Assembly (NCBI RefSeq): GCF_000151665.1
Contig: NW_013171829.1
Coordinates: forward strand, 115,502-179,501
DNA: 64,000 nucleotides
Reading direction: 5' to 3'
DNA from: Blastocystis hominis
Lineage: Eukaryota; Sar; Bigyra; Opalinata; Blastocystidae
How positions within the stretch are numbered: the first letter of the stretch is position 1; the number at the start of each line of letters is the position of its first letter. The notes beneath the pieces are model-generated. The model saw nothing but the letters and a program-made list of their open reading frames with translations, ran no database searches and was not told the origin of the DNA. This document shows, piece by piece, positions 1-11,943 of this stretch. The translations under genes and the position numbers were made by a program.

Positions 1-477
1 CGGAGGGTGGGGCATGGGACGCAGAGGTGACGCGGTCGGGGATGTTTGCGGTGGTGTCGGAGGCCTGGAAGAACGCGGACGAGGCGACCAAGGCGCGGTA
101 TAAGGAGCAGGCGGAGGAGCTCAAGCAGGCTGAGCGGGAGACAGAGAGCGAGGAGACCCAGGAGGACGCGAAGGAGGAGACGAAAAGGAAGCGGACGAGT
201 CGGAAGCAGAAGGAGGGAGAGGATGAAGCGCCCGCGGCGAAGCGGAGACAGCGAGCGTTCCGAGAACTCACCGGAAGCGCGCTGTTCGCGCAGGAAAATC
301 GGCAGAAGGCGGTGGAGCAGAGTAGGGAAAGGGGGATGGTGGCGAGTAGACCTTTCTGGGAAGGAGGCTAGCAAGATGCTGCACGAACAGTGGAAGGCTC
401 TCGATGTGGAAGCCAAGATCGAGTATGAGAATCGGGCGCATGAGGAGAACGTGCGGAGACTGAGAGAGATGGAATAA
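1..477 (+). CDS. HMG-box protein, 5' end outside window
   Basis: The reading frame is open from the first bases. It begins inside an HMG box (FAVVSEAWKNADEATKARY, helices 2-3), then has a Lys/Arg/Glu-rich linker (KRKRTSRKQK) and a second box starting FRELTGSALFAQENRQKA. The second box continues in another frame (ASKMLHEQWKALDVEAK), so a short intron of about 28 nt near 339-366 is inferred; its borders are uncertain. The stop is TAA at 475-477. Family knowledge: HMG boxes bend DNA and occur in chromatin architectural proteins. A TGTTTGTG variant of the poly(A) octamer lies at about 534. The tandem-box layout resembles HMGB-type proteins, but the missing N-terminus prevents a firm name. Confidence 0.75.
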
Positions 478-575
478 TGCCAAAACCAAAGCCAAAACCA
501 AAGCCAAAGCCAAAGCCTAGGCCAATGCCATGTTTGTGACAAACAGAACGATAAAGAAACAAAAGAGCTTTTTCG

Positions 576-1047
576 TTAATGCACTGGACGAGGAACCCAT
601 TTGCGAGTGTTGTACACACTTTCACCGACCTTCCAACCCGGAATGTCCTTCATCACTTCTCTCTCCTTGTTCAGCTTGGCAGCTTCGGCCTCGCAGTAGC
701 TACGGTAAAATTCACGAAAAAACAGTCCTACTGAATATCTTCTTCCGCCTGAAGGTACGGGGCCATGGCCAGGCGGCAATTGAATCGCTCTTGATCCATC
801 TCGCTAACGATTAATTTCGGAGGCGAGCAACCTACTTCATCTTGCGAATGCCATACATCATTCTCCAGAGTCCCAAACCAACGGTGGCCGCTCCAATGAA
901 CCACATCGTAGCTCCGGACACTCGATTGGGCAGATTTCTTTTAGGACTAGTGAGATCAGTTCAAACATTCAAAAAGTACTTCACGAGAGGGTAACCTCCT
1001 TTAGGAGGAAGATCCTGTACAAATACCTTAGGAAGAGGAGCAGACAT
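576..1047 (-). CDS. NDUFA13: NADH dehydrogenase complex I subunit NDUFA13 (GRIM-19)
   Basis: Four exons are joined by introns of 33, 32 and 32 nt. The protein (about 123 aa) starts [19 protein letters not shown], has one hydrophobic segment ([14 protein letters not shown]) and ends in the family signature [16 protein letters not shown] then RKWVPRPVH. Human NDUFA13 carries the same order: PPPGGY, a transmembrane segment, then MKDVPDWKVGESV. It is an accessory subunit of the membrane arm of complex I, expected in the inner membrane of the mitochondrion-related organelle. Shared with family: core and tail. Shorter than human because the C-terminal extension is missing. A TGTTTGTC variant octamer follows on the minus strand near 545-552. 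It is divergent from the VHS-GAT gene, with about 90 bp between the starts. Confidence 0.9.
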
Positions 1048-1139
1048 TTGTGCTAAGTAGTATTAATATAATAGAAAGAGAAAGGTTTGATAATCATCGA
1101 TTCGATCGATCACTGTACGCCGAGAATCAAAGAAACGCA

Positions 1140-2608
1140 ATGAACTCGATGATTTCGACCCTCTCCGGATTTGCAGAGAGACTGAGTCTGTATGTCCGCG
1201 ATCCTCTAACCGCTTTGGGAGTGGAGGTTCAGAACTCGGTCTATTCTGGAGACGACAGTAGTATAAATTATCCTCATGTAGTCCGTTCTGGAGACATTAA
1301 ACCTAGTTACTTCACCTGGTTGAAAATTCGTGTGATTTACAGTCGTACGAAGAAGTGTGGCATATCTTATCAAAGGCCTTAAGCAACGAGAATAACGTAG
1401 ATGGGAGAAACGTCATGTTGTAATGGTTCTTGACATCTGTGATGATAGGATATCAAATTTCTTTCTGTCCAATTGCAGTGAATCGTTCTGCAGTACTTGT
1501 CCCCTATACTTCATGAAAAGTGTAAAACAGTTTTTGTTGGTATGTATTTTTTCACAGCATGAAAGGTAGTCCAAAAAAGACAATGAAGACAAAGAAAATT
1601 TTGAGCTTTTTTCCGACTTTTGTCATGTTTTGTATGAATGGAAGCAGCGTTTTTCTAAGAGTTCTTTTACCAGCTGCAAGCCCATTCTAGACGGAATTCA
1701 GGCTATCGAAGAATGCGGCATCGTTCTCGAGCCCTCTCCACAGTTCGCTATGATCTCCCCTCGAGAGGGTTCTCGAGAGCAAATTTCCACGGAAATGAAT
1801 GGAACCGGCGCGTTGAGCGCACATGACGAATCTCCATTCCCTGACATAAGTGACGAAACGCATCTGAATATGCGAAGTGGATTCGATCTGAAAATTCTTT
1901 ACCGGCATGTGAGTCAGTTGCTAGCCAGTTTAGATGAGCAAGGAGACGCGATTTTCCTTGACCCATCGTCTCGCAATCTTCTCCTTCTCTGCTCGTACAG
2001 CCAGCCGGAGCTTCGTCATATGATCGAAAGCGAAGTGCTTTTAGGCACGAACGAAAAAGTACGCTTCCCTTCCACTCCTGATCCGCAGCTCATCAATCGG
2101 CTTATTTTATTAAACGATAAAATCCAGCTCGTGATGGATCGCTGCAAAGAGTACGAGCGAAAGCACAGTTTTCTTTTTTCCGTGTGTGTCAGCCGCAGAT
2201 ATCACGTGGAACTCGCTCCAAACCACGCCGACCTTCTCCTCAGCGTCGCTCAATCTCAGCGAAAACGACATTCCGCACTGGAATGAGGAGTCCCACACTC
2301 ATCACGAGTCGCGAGGCGTCAAGAAGGTTCTCAGTCAGGTGTACGATTTTCTGAGCAGTGACGAGGACTCGGAAGACGATGCTCCCGTTCTTCGAGCGAA
2401 ATCGGATCAGCCAATCGGAATGCTGGAACGAATTTCGTCCAGTCGATGGTGGCCAGGATCGTGGGCGACGCGAACGGAGGAGCCCACGCTCGACTTGACG
2501 ATGGAAGACCAGGATTTGATGGGGGTGGGGCTGGTGGGAGCTCCGAAGGAGGAAGAGAAGAAAGTGGTTTCTGCGTCGATTGATTTGTTGGATGATTTGT
2601 TTATGTGA
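1140..2608 (+). CDS. VHS-GAT domain trafficking adaptor (TOM1/GGA-like)
   Basis: Spliced reading gives an N-terminal VHS domain (LYVRDPLTALGVEVQNS, VLETLNLVTSP, FMKSVKQFLL, HVLYEWKQRF) followed by a GAT-like helical bundle whose signature is LINRLILLNDKIQLVMDR. The C-terminal tail is acidic and disordered and ends SIDLLDDLFM, which resembles a clathrin-box or adaptor-binding motif. Introns of about 43, 34, 29, 30 and 31 nt are inferred; the first is the least certain. VHS-GAT proteins bind ubiquitinated cargo at the Golgi or endosomes. The FYVE (as in HRS) and GAE (as in GGA) domains are not seen. The start is the first ATG downstream of the divergent NDUFA13 gene; the stop TGA is encoded. 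Confidence 0.7.
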
Positions 2609-2656
2609 GAGAGGCGAAGTGGCAGATTGTTTTATTGTAATGCTGTTTAGATCGAT

Positions 2657-2664
2657 TGTTTGTT
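2657..2664 (+). terminator. Poly(A) octamer TGTTTGTT of the VHS-GAT gene
   Basis: Exact TGTTTGTT 48 nt after the encoded TGA, with T-N4 immediately upstream (t2652, then CGAT). It has the same geometry as the stop-forming sites elsewhere in the window. Confidence 0.7.
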
Positions 2665-2970
2665 TGAAATAGAAGGATAGAGAAGGAGAAGTGGTGGTAC
2701 TTGATGGTATTGTATTGAAAGGAGGAATATTATTGCGTCTTATGCTCAATTGATGTTGAGGAAAGCAATAGAGAGATATAAGACAATAAGATAAAATGAC
2801 TGTAAAAAAGGTGAATAAGGCGAGAGTCTGGAGATTGTATACCAGGTATTGCAGTAAATGTTCATTGTGTAATACAAAATGTGGATAAATAAATATGAGT
2901 ATTTACCATGTAATATGAAGAAAAGCTACAATATAAGAAAGTCCGTTTATTTCAAAAGTATCTTATATTA

Positions 2971-5913
2971 ATGCAAATTATTGTTGATTTTTTCAATTCT
3001 GCTATTAGTAACTATCATATTGATAGTTCCATTATTCAAAATGTGCAGGGATACCTGAATCAAGAATGGAAAGTGGATGGCTGGATTTCACTCATATTGA
3101 GTAATAGAGAATGTGTAGTACTGCAATTCAATAATGGAATATTCATGAATCAAGGATTTGTGGTCAATGAGCAGAAAGTGTTGAAAGTGTTTGGAAATCA
3201 TCAAATTGGTGCTATTTCATATAATGAAGAACAAGCCATAGAAGTAGTAGAAGAAGGAATCGTGGATTTGGATCATGGAAGTCGATTTGAAGGATTGATA
3301 TTGGCAGAAAACAAGTTTGGAATTCCATTTGGATATGGTGAAATGTATGATGATGATGGAATATTGGTGTACAAGGGCATAATGATCAATTGGAAACGAT
3401 TTGGCTATGGAATGAGTTATCATAATAATGGATGTATTGAATATGAAGGATATTGGTGTGATGATAATCGATTTGGAATTGGAAAAGTGTATGATCGAGA
3501 TGGTAAATTAGTGAATGAATGTAAATGGTATAATGGAATTGAATGTGATACTGATTATGAAGGAGATGGAAGCAAACCAATGAATATGGGAATGAAACAT
3601 TTGAAACTGAGTGACAATTGTGTATTGGTTGATTGGGATGTTTCATTGTTGTATAATTTGGAATCAATCGAAATCGGCGATGAATGTTTTGGATCAGTGA
3701 AAACATTCAAAATCGATGGATTGAATCGATTGAAAACTATCAAAGTCGGAATCAATTCATTTACTCAACTGAAAAAAGCCGAGTGGCAAAAGATTAGTAA
3801 TGATGAAAGGGTCAAACGATCTAGCAATTCAAAATCATTCCATATTTTGAATTGTGGATCATTGGAATCGATAGAAATTGGTGACTTTAGTTTCAGTGAT
3901 TTTGGAGGAGACTTTGAATTGAAGAATCTACCACTATTGTAGTCCATTCAAATCGGTTCCAAAAGAGGTTGGTCATCCAATTTCTATCTTGGTTCACTTT
4001 TGATTCGAGGTATTGATATGATATTCAATATTACTAATGATTAGATCTTCCAAATCTGCAATCCATTACAATAGGTTGGTATGCATTGAATGGGTCACCG
4101 ACATTTGAGTTATCAAATCTGACATCAGTCCAATCTTTACAATCTATCGAAATCGGCGATTATTGTTTTGAATCAGTGCAAACATTCAAAATCGATGGAT
4201 TGAATCGATTGAAAACTATCAAAATCGGCAAGAATTCGTTTACTCAGAATATGAATAGTTATGGGAATATCAAATCGAAATCATTCCACATAATGAATTG
4301 TGAATCATTGGAATCTATTCAAATTGGTGAATATAGTTTCAGTGATTTTGGAGGAGACTTTGAATTGAAGAATCTACCACAATTACAATCCATTCAAATT
4401 GGTTCAATTGAAAGAGATTATTCATACAATTTCTATTACATTCCATTTATGATTCGAGGTATTGATATGATATTGAATATTTGAATGATGCATAGATCTT
4501 CCAAATCTACAATCCATTACATTAGGTGATTATACATTCCATGATTCCTTAGTTACAATAATTGAAAGTATTGAATGAATTCGAATGAAATGATTAATGT
4601 AGATCTTCCATCATTACAATCCATTCAACTCGGTTGGTATGCTTTGTGTGGAAAAGCTAGCGATTCTTGTTCCTTGAGAATGCGAAGTAATAATGAAATG
4701 ATTCGATGTGATTTGCTTTGTAGATCTTCCTAATCTAGTGAATATAACGTCTAACAGAAATAGTTTTGAACATCCTCGCTCCATATCATTGGAAAGTAGC
4801 TCTTAATTCGGTTTATTCATTGTACTTAGATATTCCAAGTCTTCAATATGTCAGACTACCTGAATCATTCGAAAATGTTAAGAATAAAGATGTTCGGAGT
4901 AACTGTTTATTTTGCAATTGATTTTAGACGATACCAGTTTATTTTATTCATGGTTTTATTGTCAAAATTATATTCAATCCATCAATTCGTCTGCCCTTTC
5001 TATTGTTATTCCCCATACAACTTGTAATGATATTGATTATACAGTATTTGATTTCTCTCGATTTACACAAGTTGAATCAATCCAAATTGGCGATGAATGT
5101 TTTGAATCAGTGAAAACATTCAAAATCGATGGATTGAATCGATTGAAAACTATCAAAATCGGATACAATTCATTTACTCAGAAACAGAATGGGGGTGATG
5201 AGTCTAAATCATTCCACATATTGAATTGTGAATCATTGGAATCCATTCAAATTGGTGAATATAGTTTCAGTGATTTTGCTGGCGACTTTGAATTGAAGAA
5301 TATACCACAATTACAATCCATTCAAATTGGTACAATTGGAAGTCAATCATGGAATTTCTGGTGGAGTTCATTTGTGATTCGAGGTATTGATATGATATTG
5401 AATATTTGAATGATGCATAGATCTTCCAAATCTACAATCCATTACATTAGGGAATTGGGCATTCGCTTATTCCTTATCAACAATAATTGAAAGTACTGAA
5501 TGAATTCGAATGAAATGATTAATGTAGATCTTCCATCATTACAATCCATTCAACTCGGTGAATCTGCACTTTATGGAAGATGGAAGGATGATTCAACTTC
5601 ATTGAGAATGCGAAGTAATAATGAAATGATTCGATATGATTAGCTTTGTAGATCTTCCTAATCTTACATCCATTATCAACTCTAACCGTGGCAGTTTTGT
5701 TTTTCCCCGTTCAGTGAAATTGATAAGTAGTTCTAACTTTATATTATGAGGGTATTTAGATATTCCAAATGTTCAAAACGTCAGGCTGCGGGATGCATTC
5801 CAGGAAGTTCGAAGTAAATCAATTAGGAGTAGTCTTTGATTGATATTATTTGATTCATAGATGTTAACAGTAAACTCGCTGATCTAGTTAGAATCAAGAA
5901 TATTAATGAATGA
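2971..5913 (+). CDS. MORN + BspA-like leucine-rich-repeat protein with internal TAG
   Basis: Exon 1 codes for an N-terminal region, then MORN-like strands (GYGEMYDDDGILVYKG, GYGMSYHNNGCIEYEGYW), then leucine-rich repeats of the type SLESIEIGDFSFSDFGG. Later exons continue the repeats. Introns are 29-37 nt and start gtattgatat, gtattgaatg or gtaataatga; the final exon ends NINE and TGA at 5911-5913. One in-frame TAG (3940-3942) interrupts exon 1 where sister copies read CAA (QLQSIQIG). All other exons stay open and in phase, so the gene is either freshly inactivated, mis-sequenced, or saved by a 27-nt intron (see findings). I know LRR_5/BspA repeats as surface or adhesion modules in other protists; function here is unknown. 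Composition is far more AT-rich than the genes to its right. Confidence 0.65.
4129..5870 (+). repeat. Tandem duplication of an exon-intron block inside the LRR gene
   Basis: The block at about 4129-4900 is repeated at about 5065-5870, introns included. Shared stretches include the IDGLNRLKTIKIG coding sequence, the intron gtattgatatgatattgaat and the exon starts ATCTTCCAAATCTACAATCC. A shorter third copy begins near 3655. The intron copies are nearly as similar as the exons, so the duplication is recent or homogenised. Confidence 0.85.
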
Positions 5914-8555
5914 AAAATACTCAATAATTATTAAACATATATTTATATATATGCTAGATACATGTATATAATTTGTGTAAACACTTTGTCCTTGTTTTTG
6001 AAAGTACATTATCTGGTTTTAATACAATTTCTTTTAGTAGTAATACCACATTATATCATTCACTTACATTGACTGAGTTATTATTTCTTTTACATATATA
6101 TTCATGTCTTATAATATTATGGTTAATAAACATCGTTGTATTATGTGTACTTTGCGATCTAATACATTATCTATATGTTTTTGCCGCATCTCTCCATTAA
6201 TCAGCATAGTTTGCACTTTGACTACATGCTTGTTTGAGAATATTGATCGAAAATCACATTTCCTTGTAAACATTTCACTGTGTTAATAGTCTATTTCGAT
6301 GATGATCCATTTACTGTATTATATGCTTGATGCTTGTATTGATATGGTATCATCATTTACAATTTGAAACTATTTTTTATTCGATTCAGAAGTGAGTCAT
6401 TTGTATTCTATTATTCTCTCTTTAATGCAATTCGATCATTTTCATTTATATAATCTGATGTGTAACTATCTTATCAACCATACAACAATTATTATCCTTT
6501 AAGCATATCGACATATTGTTATTATTGATTTCGCAGCAGAATGAACCACTGATACAGCTGATAATGGCAAGCTTGGAGAAAACCATGTCGAATGACAGTG
6601 TACTGGCTGCAATAGAAGTAGAAATGGAAATGAGAGAATGGTTGAATCAATGTGGACATGTACGATGGTGATCAATGAATTCCAATCGGTGTTGTGTGTT
6701 CGAATCAATCAGCTTATTGTCGACTCCTAAACAATTGCTTTTAGAAAAATACTGTTTCCCTCCATCATGGTGTTTTGTGTGCAGAACGCTGCGAAAATCG
6801 ATGAGGAAATCGAATTTACGAATCGTCTGAACGGGGAATAGAATATGTTGAAGCTTTTTGGTGTGAGTACTGATTTTGGGAACTGAGAAAAAAATAAAAT
6901 TAATAGAAGATGTATGTGCGTGCATCGTGGAGACAAAGCTGATTTTGGGCATTATGTAGTTGCATCTCGCGAGAAGGTGGTAACGAGTGGGTGTGATGCA
7001 ACGATTTGAAGGTTGTTCTGGCTGCAGATGCTCCGATTACGGAATGATATTTTTCGTTCTGTGAGAAAAAGTTGTGAATTGTTTGCATAAAAATTCTTTG
7101 AGAGCGATTCGATGAAACGCCTGACTTATTGTTTGGCTGAGGTTGAAAGGATAATCAATAGAACTCCTCGCTTTTGGACGAATCAAAATGGTACGCTTTA
7201 TTGTATCTACTTTGATTGCTGTAACTCTAGAACGAATTTACTGAATACCATCAGAAGCGACATGGAGTTCGTTATGATTACTATGAGAGAAAATGGAATT
7301 TCAAATGGTATTGCTGATTTTGCTCGGAGACTGAAGTAAACCACAAGAAGCCAAAAAGTACTCCATTCTCTAGTCTTCTGTACAGCAGTAATGGATTTAT
7401 CACCTTTACGTTGCACCTCTGCGCTTATAAAGAAGGAATTCATCTGTCATTTTTGATGCGCGTGTTATATCGCAAAAATTCGAGTGAAGTCTTATTATCA
7501 AATTGAGGGATGATGAACACGATCAAGCAGAATGATCAGATTAGTGTTATGAATATACGTCAGAGTATCGCGTTTTAGCGAAAGTGGTAATGTAAGAGTA
7601 AATAATGAAAAAAGAATGGATCATTTTGAGTTATTAGCGATGTCTTTCTGGGTCCCATTGAACACAAGCAAACAGTATGATTTTAAGCATCAGTATACAT
7701 GTCCGTTTCATGTCGTGGCTCCCTATTTGATCCATTTTTTACGTCCCAGAGAATCTAGCATGGTTCAATTCATGGTACTGGTTTTTTGTATCCATAGCTG
7801 CAGGTTGTAACTAAAGATTCTGTGTTTTCTTTCATGGTCTTTTTCTATATATGAAAGTCTTATTATAAATTTTATCAGGTTATTCGTTGTTTCCAAATTA
7901 TTCGATCAAATTAGTATATTATTATTATCATCTTGAGATAGTAAAATATATATTATATTTTATATTACTCGAAATGAAATCTACAAGTACGGTATCCAAC
8001 ATTTAGAAGACTTTCTCTATGTGTCATCTTTAGAATGATGTCCTCTTTTATAATAAACATCCCTTTTATCCCTGTTTATAACGAATTACACTTTTAAAAC
8101 TATTTCATTAAAGTAATGATCTATAATAAATTCCCAGATGTTATCATTTGTTTTCACTCAGAATAATAAAAGACATTAAAGGTCATATGGATCCTATAAT
8201 ATAGTATATCCATAGTAAACACAGATAAAGAGAGGAATAAGAGCTACTTTGTCATATTTTCAGGAATGAGGCATGAACTGAAGAGAGGACTGTAAGATAA
8301 TACCAATAAAAAGTATTTATTTATAAATATATATTTATATTGGTTCCATTATGTATCTCTTTGAGCAATGTAGTAACACTTATGTATTATCCATCAAACA
8401 TACTATAATAGTACTATTCATATATGCCTCTAATCCATCTTGAGTGTTCGTTTATTTCAACAATTACCACTTGTAAATAGTGCTATTGTCTACTTTATCA
8501 TTTTTTAATCAAAACCATTGATTCTCATCTTTCTGAAAAATCCAAATGCTTGTCT
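5914..8555. other. AT-rich interval without a supported gene
   Basis: About 2.6 kb, strongly AT-rich. Frames are short and broken. Stretches near 6540-6840 (for example MASLEKTMSNDSVLAAIE) and 7112-7339 have a more coding-like composition and could be decayed gene pieces. I recognise no family and no consistent splice pattern. No tRNA, repeat array or mobile-element end was seen. Confidence 0.5.
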
Positions 8556-8563
8556 AACAAACA
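8556..8563 (-). terminator. Poly(A) octamer of the CDA gene
   Basis: AACAAACA on the plus strand (TGTTTGTT on the minus). The base five positions upstream is T (8568), codon position 1. Confidence 0.85.
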
Positions 8564-8567
8564 CCCA

Positions 8568-9657
8568 AGTTCGCCTTTACTACCACATAAAACACTGGGA
8601 TTTCTCTTCCGATCAATTTCTCCCCCAGTTCTCTCAAAAATCCTTCATAACTCGCTGCTTTTCCATCCATCTCCACCAACAAGATTGCTTCCACACTCTC
8701 AAACTCGATTCCCTTCAATTCGCAATCGATCAACGCCATCTAGCGATCATCCTCTTTCTCTCTTTCTCTACTTGCAACGGATTGATCGTTGGATTATAAG
8801 CCGACGACTCCACACACCCGCCAAATGCGTCCCCTGTTTTCGATAAAATAACCGCGGAACTCGCATGGCCCGAATACCAAGCAAACGATCGTCGCAACAA
8901 GTCCAGCAATCGAGATTCGATTCGGTTCCATCGATCCTCAGTGAGAGAAATCGCGTGCTGTTCGATTTCTGAACGAATTCGGCGAAGATGACTTTGACAA
9001 GGCGTTTCAAATTGATCCAATGGGAATAAGGAAGCGGTTTCGAAGAGATGATGAACGATTCCATCGATCGGAAGCTCGAAACTAGTTGTTAATAAAGTGA
9101 TGTAGAGATAGATGCATACGAATAAGGAAGAAGATCCGAGAGCAGATGATCAACTCCAGCTTTCTGAACGATCACGCGAATATTCTTTGCGTCTGGTAGT
9201 TCTTGCAAAATCTGGCGACAATGTCCACAGGGAACTTCAGAAACTAGGGAAATGAACAAAAGAGGTACAAAAAACACCAGCAAGGATCCGGATCTTTTCA
9301 TTTTGCCCAAAGGCAGTGTGAAGATAAACGTTAGACAAAGTACATTGCTCCGCGTGTACAGTCTATTCAGGATCCATGAGTGAGCGTTCTACTTGGTTCA
9401 TTGCCACATTTTGAAACTCCATGTTTGTTCCCAGAAAGATCCGACCACTCTCTGTATACGCTGCAGCACCAACACGAAACTGGGAAATGGGAACACGCGC
9501 TTTAGGTTTAATCTGCAAAGTTAGAAATAGTCATGGAATGGAAAACGGCCTCAATAAGGAACTGGAGTAATTCTTCAACGGAGACTTGATTCGCCTCAAG
9601 AAAGGCTTCCACTTCCTCCTTCGAGTACATAAACCGAACATCAGAGAGATCAATCAT
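8568..9657 (-). CDS. CDA: Cytidine deaminase, two-domain (E. coli/plant type)
   Basis: The spliced protein begins MIDLSDVRFMYSKEEVEAFL. The catalytic domain has TVHAEQCTLSN (His-Ala-Glu zinc site) and SEVPCGHCRQIL (Pro-Cys-x2-Cys). The second, non-catalytic domain carries GHASSAVILSKTGDAFGG and ESSAYNPTINPLQ, matching the C-terminal domain of E. coli Cdd. It deaminates (deoxy)cytidine to uridine in pyrimidine salvage. Introns of 34, 30, 34, 38 and 32 nt are inferred. No stop codon is encoded at the expected end: after FYVVVKAN the frame reads T|TGGG|TGTTTGTT, so the tail would supply TAA at T8568. Translating through would add only LGVC. The start ATG lies 7 nt past the octamer of the upstream NDC80 gene. 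Confidence 0.88.
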
Positions 9658-9664
9658 GATTCAA

Positions 9665-9672
9665 AACAAACA
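9665..9672 (-). terminator. Poly(A) octamer of the NDC80 gene
   Basis: Minus-strand TGTTTGTT, separated by CCA plus G from T9677. It sits only 7 nt before the ATG of the next same-strand gene (CDA). Confidence 0.85.
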
Positions 9673-9676
9673 TGGC

Positions 9677-11764
9677 AGAAATTTACACTTTGCATCCTCT
9701 CCGCCTCCGTATGCAGCCGCATCACGTCGTTCTACGGTTCTCCGAGCCCCCGTCCATCCTACATCCATCGACTCTTTAAACTTCGAAATCGCGTCAATCA
9801 GCAGCATCACGCGCGTGTGTCGCTTCTGCTCCTCCACCTCGCAGTCCTTTCCGACCGTCACCTTCGTCTGCTGCACTTCGATCCTCCTCCTTCGCAGCGT
9901 TTCCAGCTCGCGTTTTTTCTCTTCCAGCTTCGCTTTTTCCCCCGCCAGCCGCGTCTTCTCCTCCTCCTCCTCCTCTCCTTCCCCCTCCTGCAGCGCACGC
10001 GCCTTCTACAATCCACCCGCGAAGTCGATCGAACCTCCAGCAAATCATCGCGCTGCTTCCGCAGTCGATCGCCCTTTCCCGCCAATCCCGCGCTCTCCTC
10101 CCGCTCTCTCTCCATCCCCGCGGTTTTCTCCTGCACTTTATCCTACGATCGAGATCGCCTGGCAATGGAACCTCGAGCTGCACGATCTGCTCGCGTAGCG
10201 CGACGATTGCGCGCTGTACGCTCCGTCTGTACTCATTTAAGACGCTCTACGATGCCATCGCCGTAATGAAAATCACATCGAGTCGTTCCAGCACGCTATT
10301 GCAAGAAATCTGCTTTTGGTACTGCACTGCATCGCGCGACGACGCAGACCCGCAGTCCTCGACATGTTCTAATCGAATTCGAAAATCGGTTCCGTTGGCC
10401 AGCGGCGCCGTCGCAGGGAAAAGCTGCAGCGCGAGAAGCAGTTCATGATACTGATTTAATTGTGTTTCGATTTGTGTCGCGGTCTCATCAATCGCGCGTA
10501 ACACTATTTCCACCTGACTCTGATAATTGTGTTTTTGTGTTTCAGCCGCGGCAATCTTCGTCCCCCACGCCGCCGAATCTTTTTTTATCTGTTCCACCTG
10601 CTCCTGGCTCAGCTCCTGCCGACTCAGCTGCTCCCGCACTCCCGCGGTTTTTTCGCGGATCTCTCCCAGCGACCGCTCTGTCTGACCCTCCCGCGGTTCT
10701 CCTACCGATCTCGCGGCGTCGCTCGAGGAGCGCGGCGCGCTTGGTGGCCTCGCTTTTATTCTCGCGGGAATCGCCATCGACGATGTGCCGGAATTTCTCG
10801 ACGTCGCGCCGCAGCGTTTTTTCCCGCTCCTGCAGCTAGAGGTGAGGCGATTCCCGCGGGGAGACCTCGGGAATCTCGCGTCCGACGGCCTCGAGCGCGC
10901 GAACTTCGTCGTCGACGTCTTGTTTTTGGTACTCTAATTGAGCGAAACGACCCTCCAGAGAGTCGGTTTCCTTCTCTAGCGAATCGAATAGAAGAATAGA
11001 ATATTATTACGGAGCTCGGCTTTGATGTCGTCGATTACGGAGTCTTTCGAATCATCATCATTGCTCATGAAGAAGCGGTACGCTTGGCACATGTTCGCGT
11101 ACAGCACGCTCTCGCTGGTTTTCTCGCGGTGTTGGCGAGCAGATTGCGTGGCTTCGCTGTACTGAAATTTAAAAAAAAAGAAAAAAAAGGAAACTTCCAC
11201 GATTTGGGTCAGCCAGTTGATAGCTGCGAGGAAGGTCGGAGCGTAGAAGGGAGTGCCCAGACTGTTCATGAAGCTGCGTTTGAACGGGTAGTTGTAGCTG
11301 CGGGTGACGTGACCCCAATCAAAAAGGACCCGAGCATAGACATGATGCGAGGGAAATCGCCTTTCACGTTTTGATCGATTCGCAAGTTCGGATCGATGTG
11401 GCGAAGGATGAAACGAACGATCGACTCAAAATCGGAATCTTTTAGCTGGCGAAGCGTACTGGCGCTCACTTCTTGGTTGTAATTGTGGAATGACAAAAAT
11501 TCGATGATATGCTTTATATTGGAACCCAAGTTCTCTTTATCCAAATTTCGTTGACCATTGAAACCTGCTGGATCAGGAATCGATGTCTTTCTACGAATTA
11601 GGCCCAACAAATTCAAATTCCTACCTTCTCTGCATTGAACCGGCCATCGACATGCGAAGCGATGTACTTGTGTTTTGACCACCATTTGGAGCCATCGATA
11701 CGCGACTTGCCATACTCATCCGTCTTACAGGACTTCGAAGACTCATTCTTCTAGTATCATCCAT
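9677..11764 (-). CDS. NDC80: Kinetochore protein NDC80 (HEC1)
   Basis: A basic Ser/Met/Arg-rich tail (MDDTRRMSLRSPVRR) precedes the calponin-homology domain: IIEFLSFHNYNQEVS, DFESIVRFILRHIDPNL, then NSLGTPFYAPTFLAAINWL. All match the NDC80 family. Long coiled-coil segments rich in E, K and Q follow. NDC80 binds microtubules at the outer kinetochore with NUF2 and SPC24/25. About ten introns of 28-35 nt join the exons; many interrupt coiled coil. The protein ends RMQSVNF where the frame reads T|GCCA|TGTTTGTT, so the stop TAA (or TGA) would be made by polyadenylation at T9677. Encoded read-through would add CHVCFES. The tail Ser/Arg residues would be typical Aurora-kinase targets (family knowledge). 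Confidence 0.85.
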
Positions 11765-11943
11765 CTACATCCAAAATTCCTTATTCAAACCAGCATACGA
11801 TTTCGCAATCACACCAAATTTGGGTGATAATAAAGTAAAGTTAAGCAAAATAGTGCCAATTTTGTTAATTCCACAATTCGATTATATATTCAAAAATTTG
11901 AGTATTTCCTATCATTATTGTCTGTTTTGAAGAGTCAAGGTGA

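Noticed and set aside
7112-7339. Possible integrase-like fragment (EVERIINRTP)
   Set aside because: One short string only; no catalytic residues, reverse transcriptase, terminal repeats or target duplication nearby.
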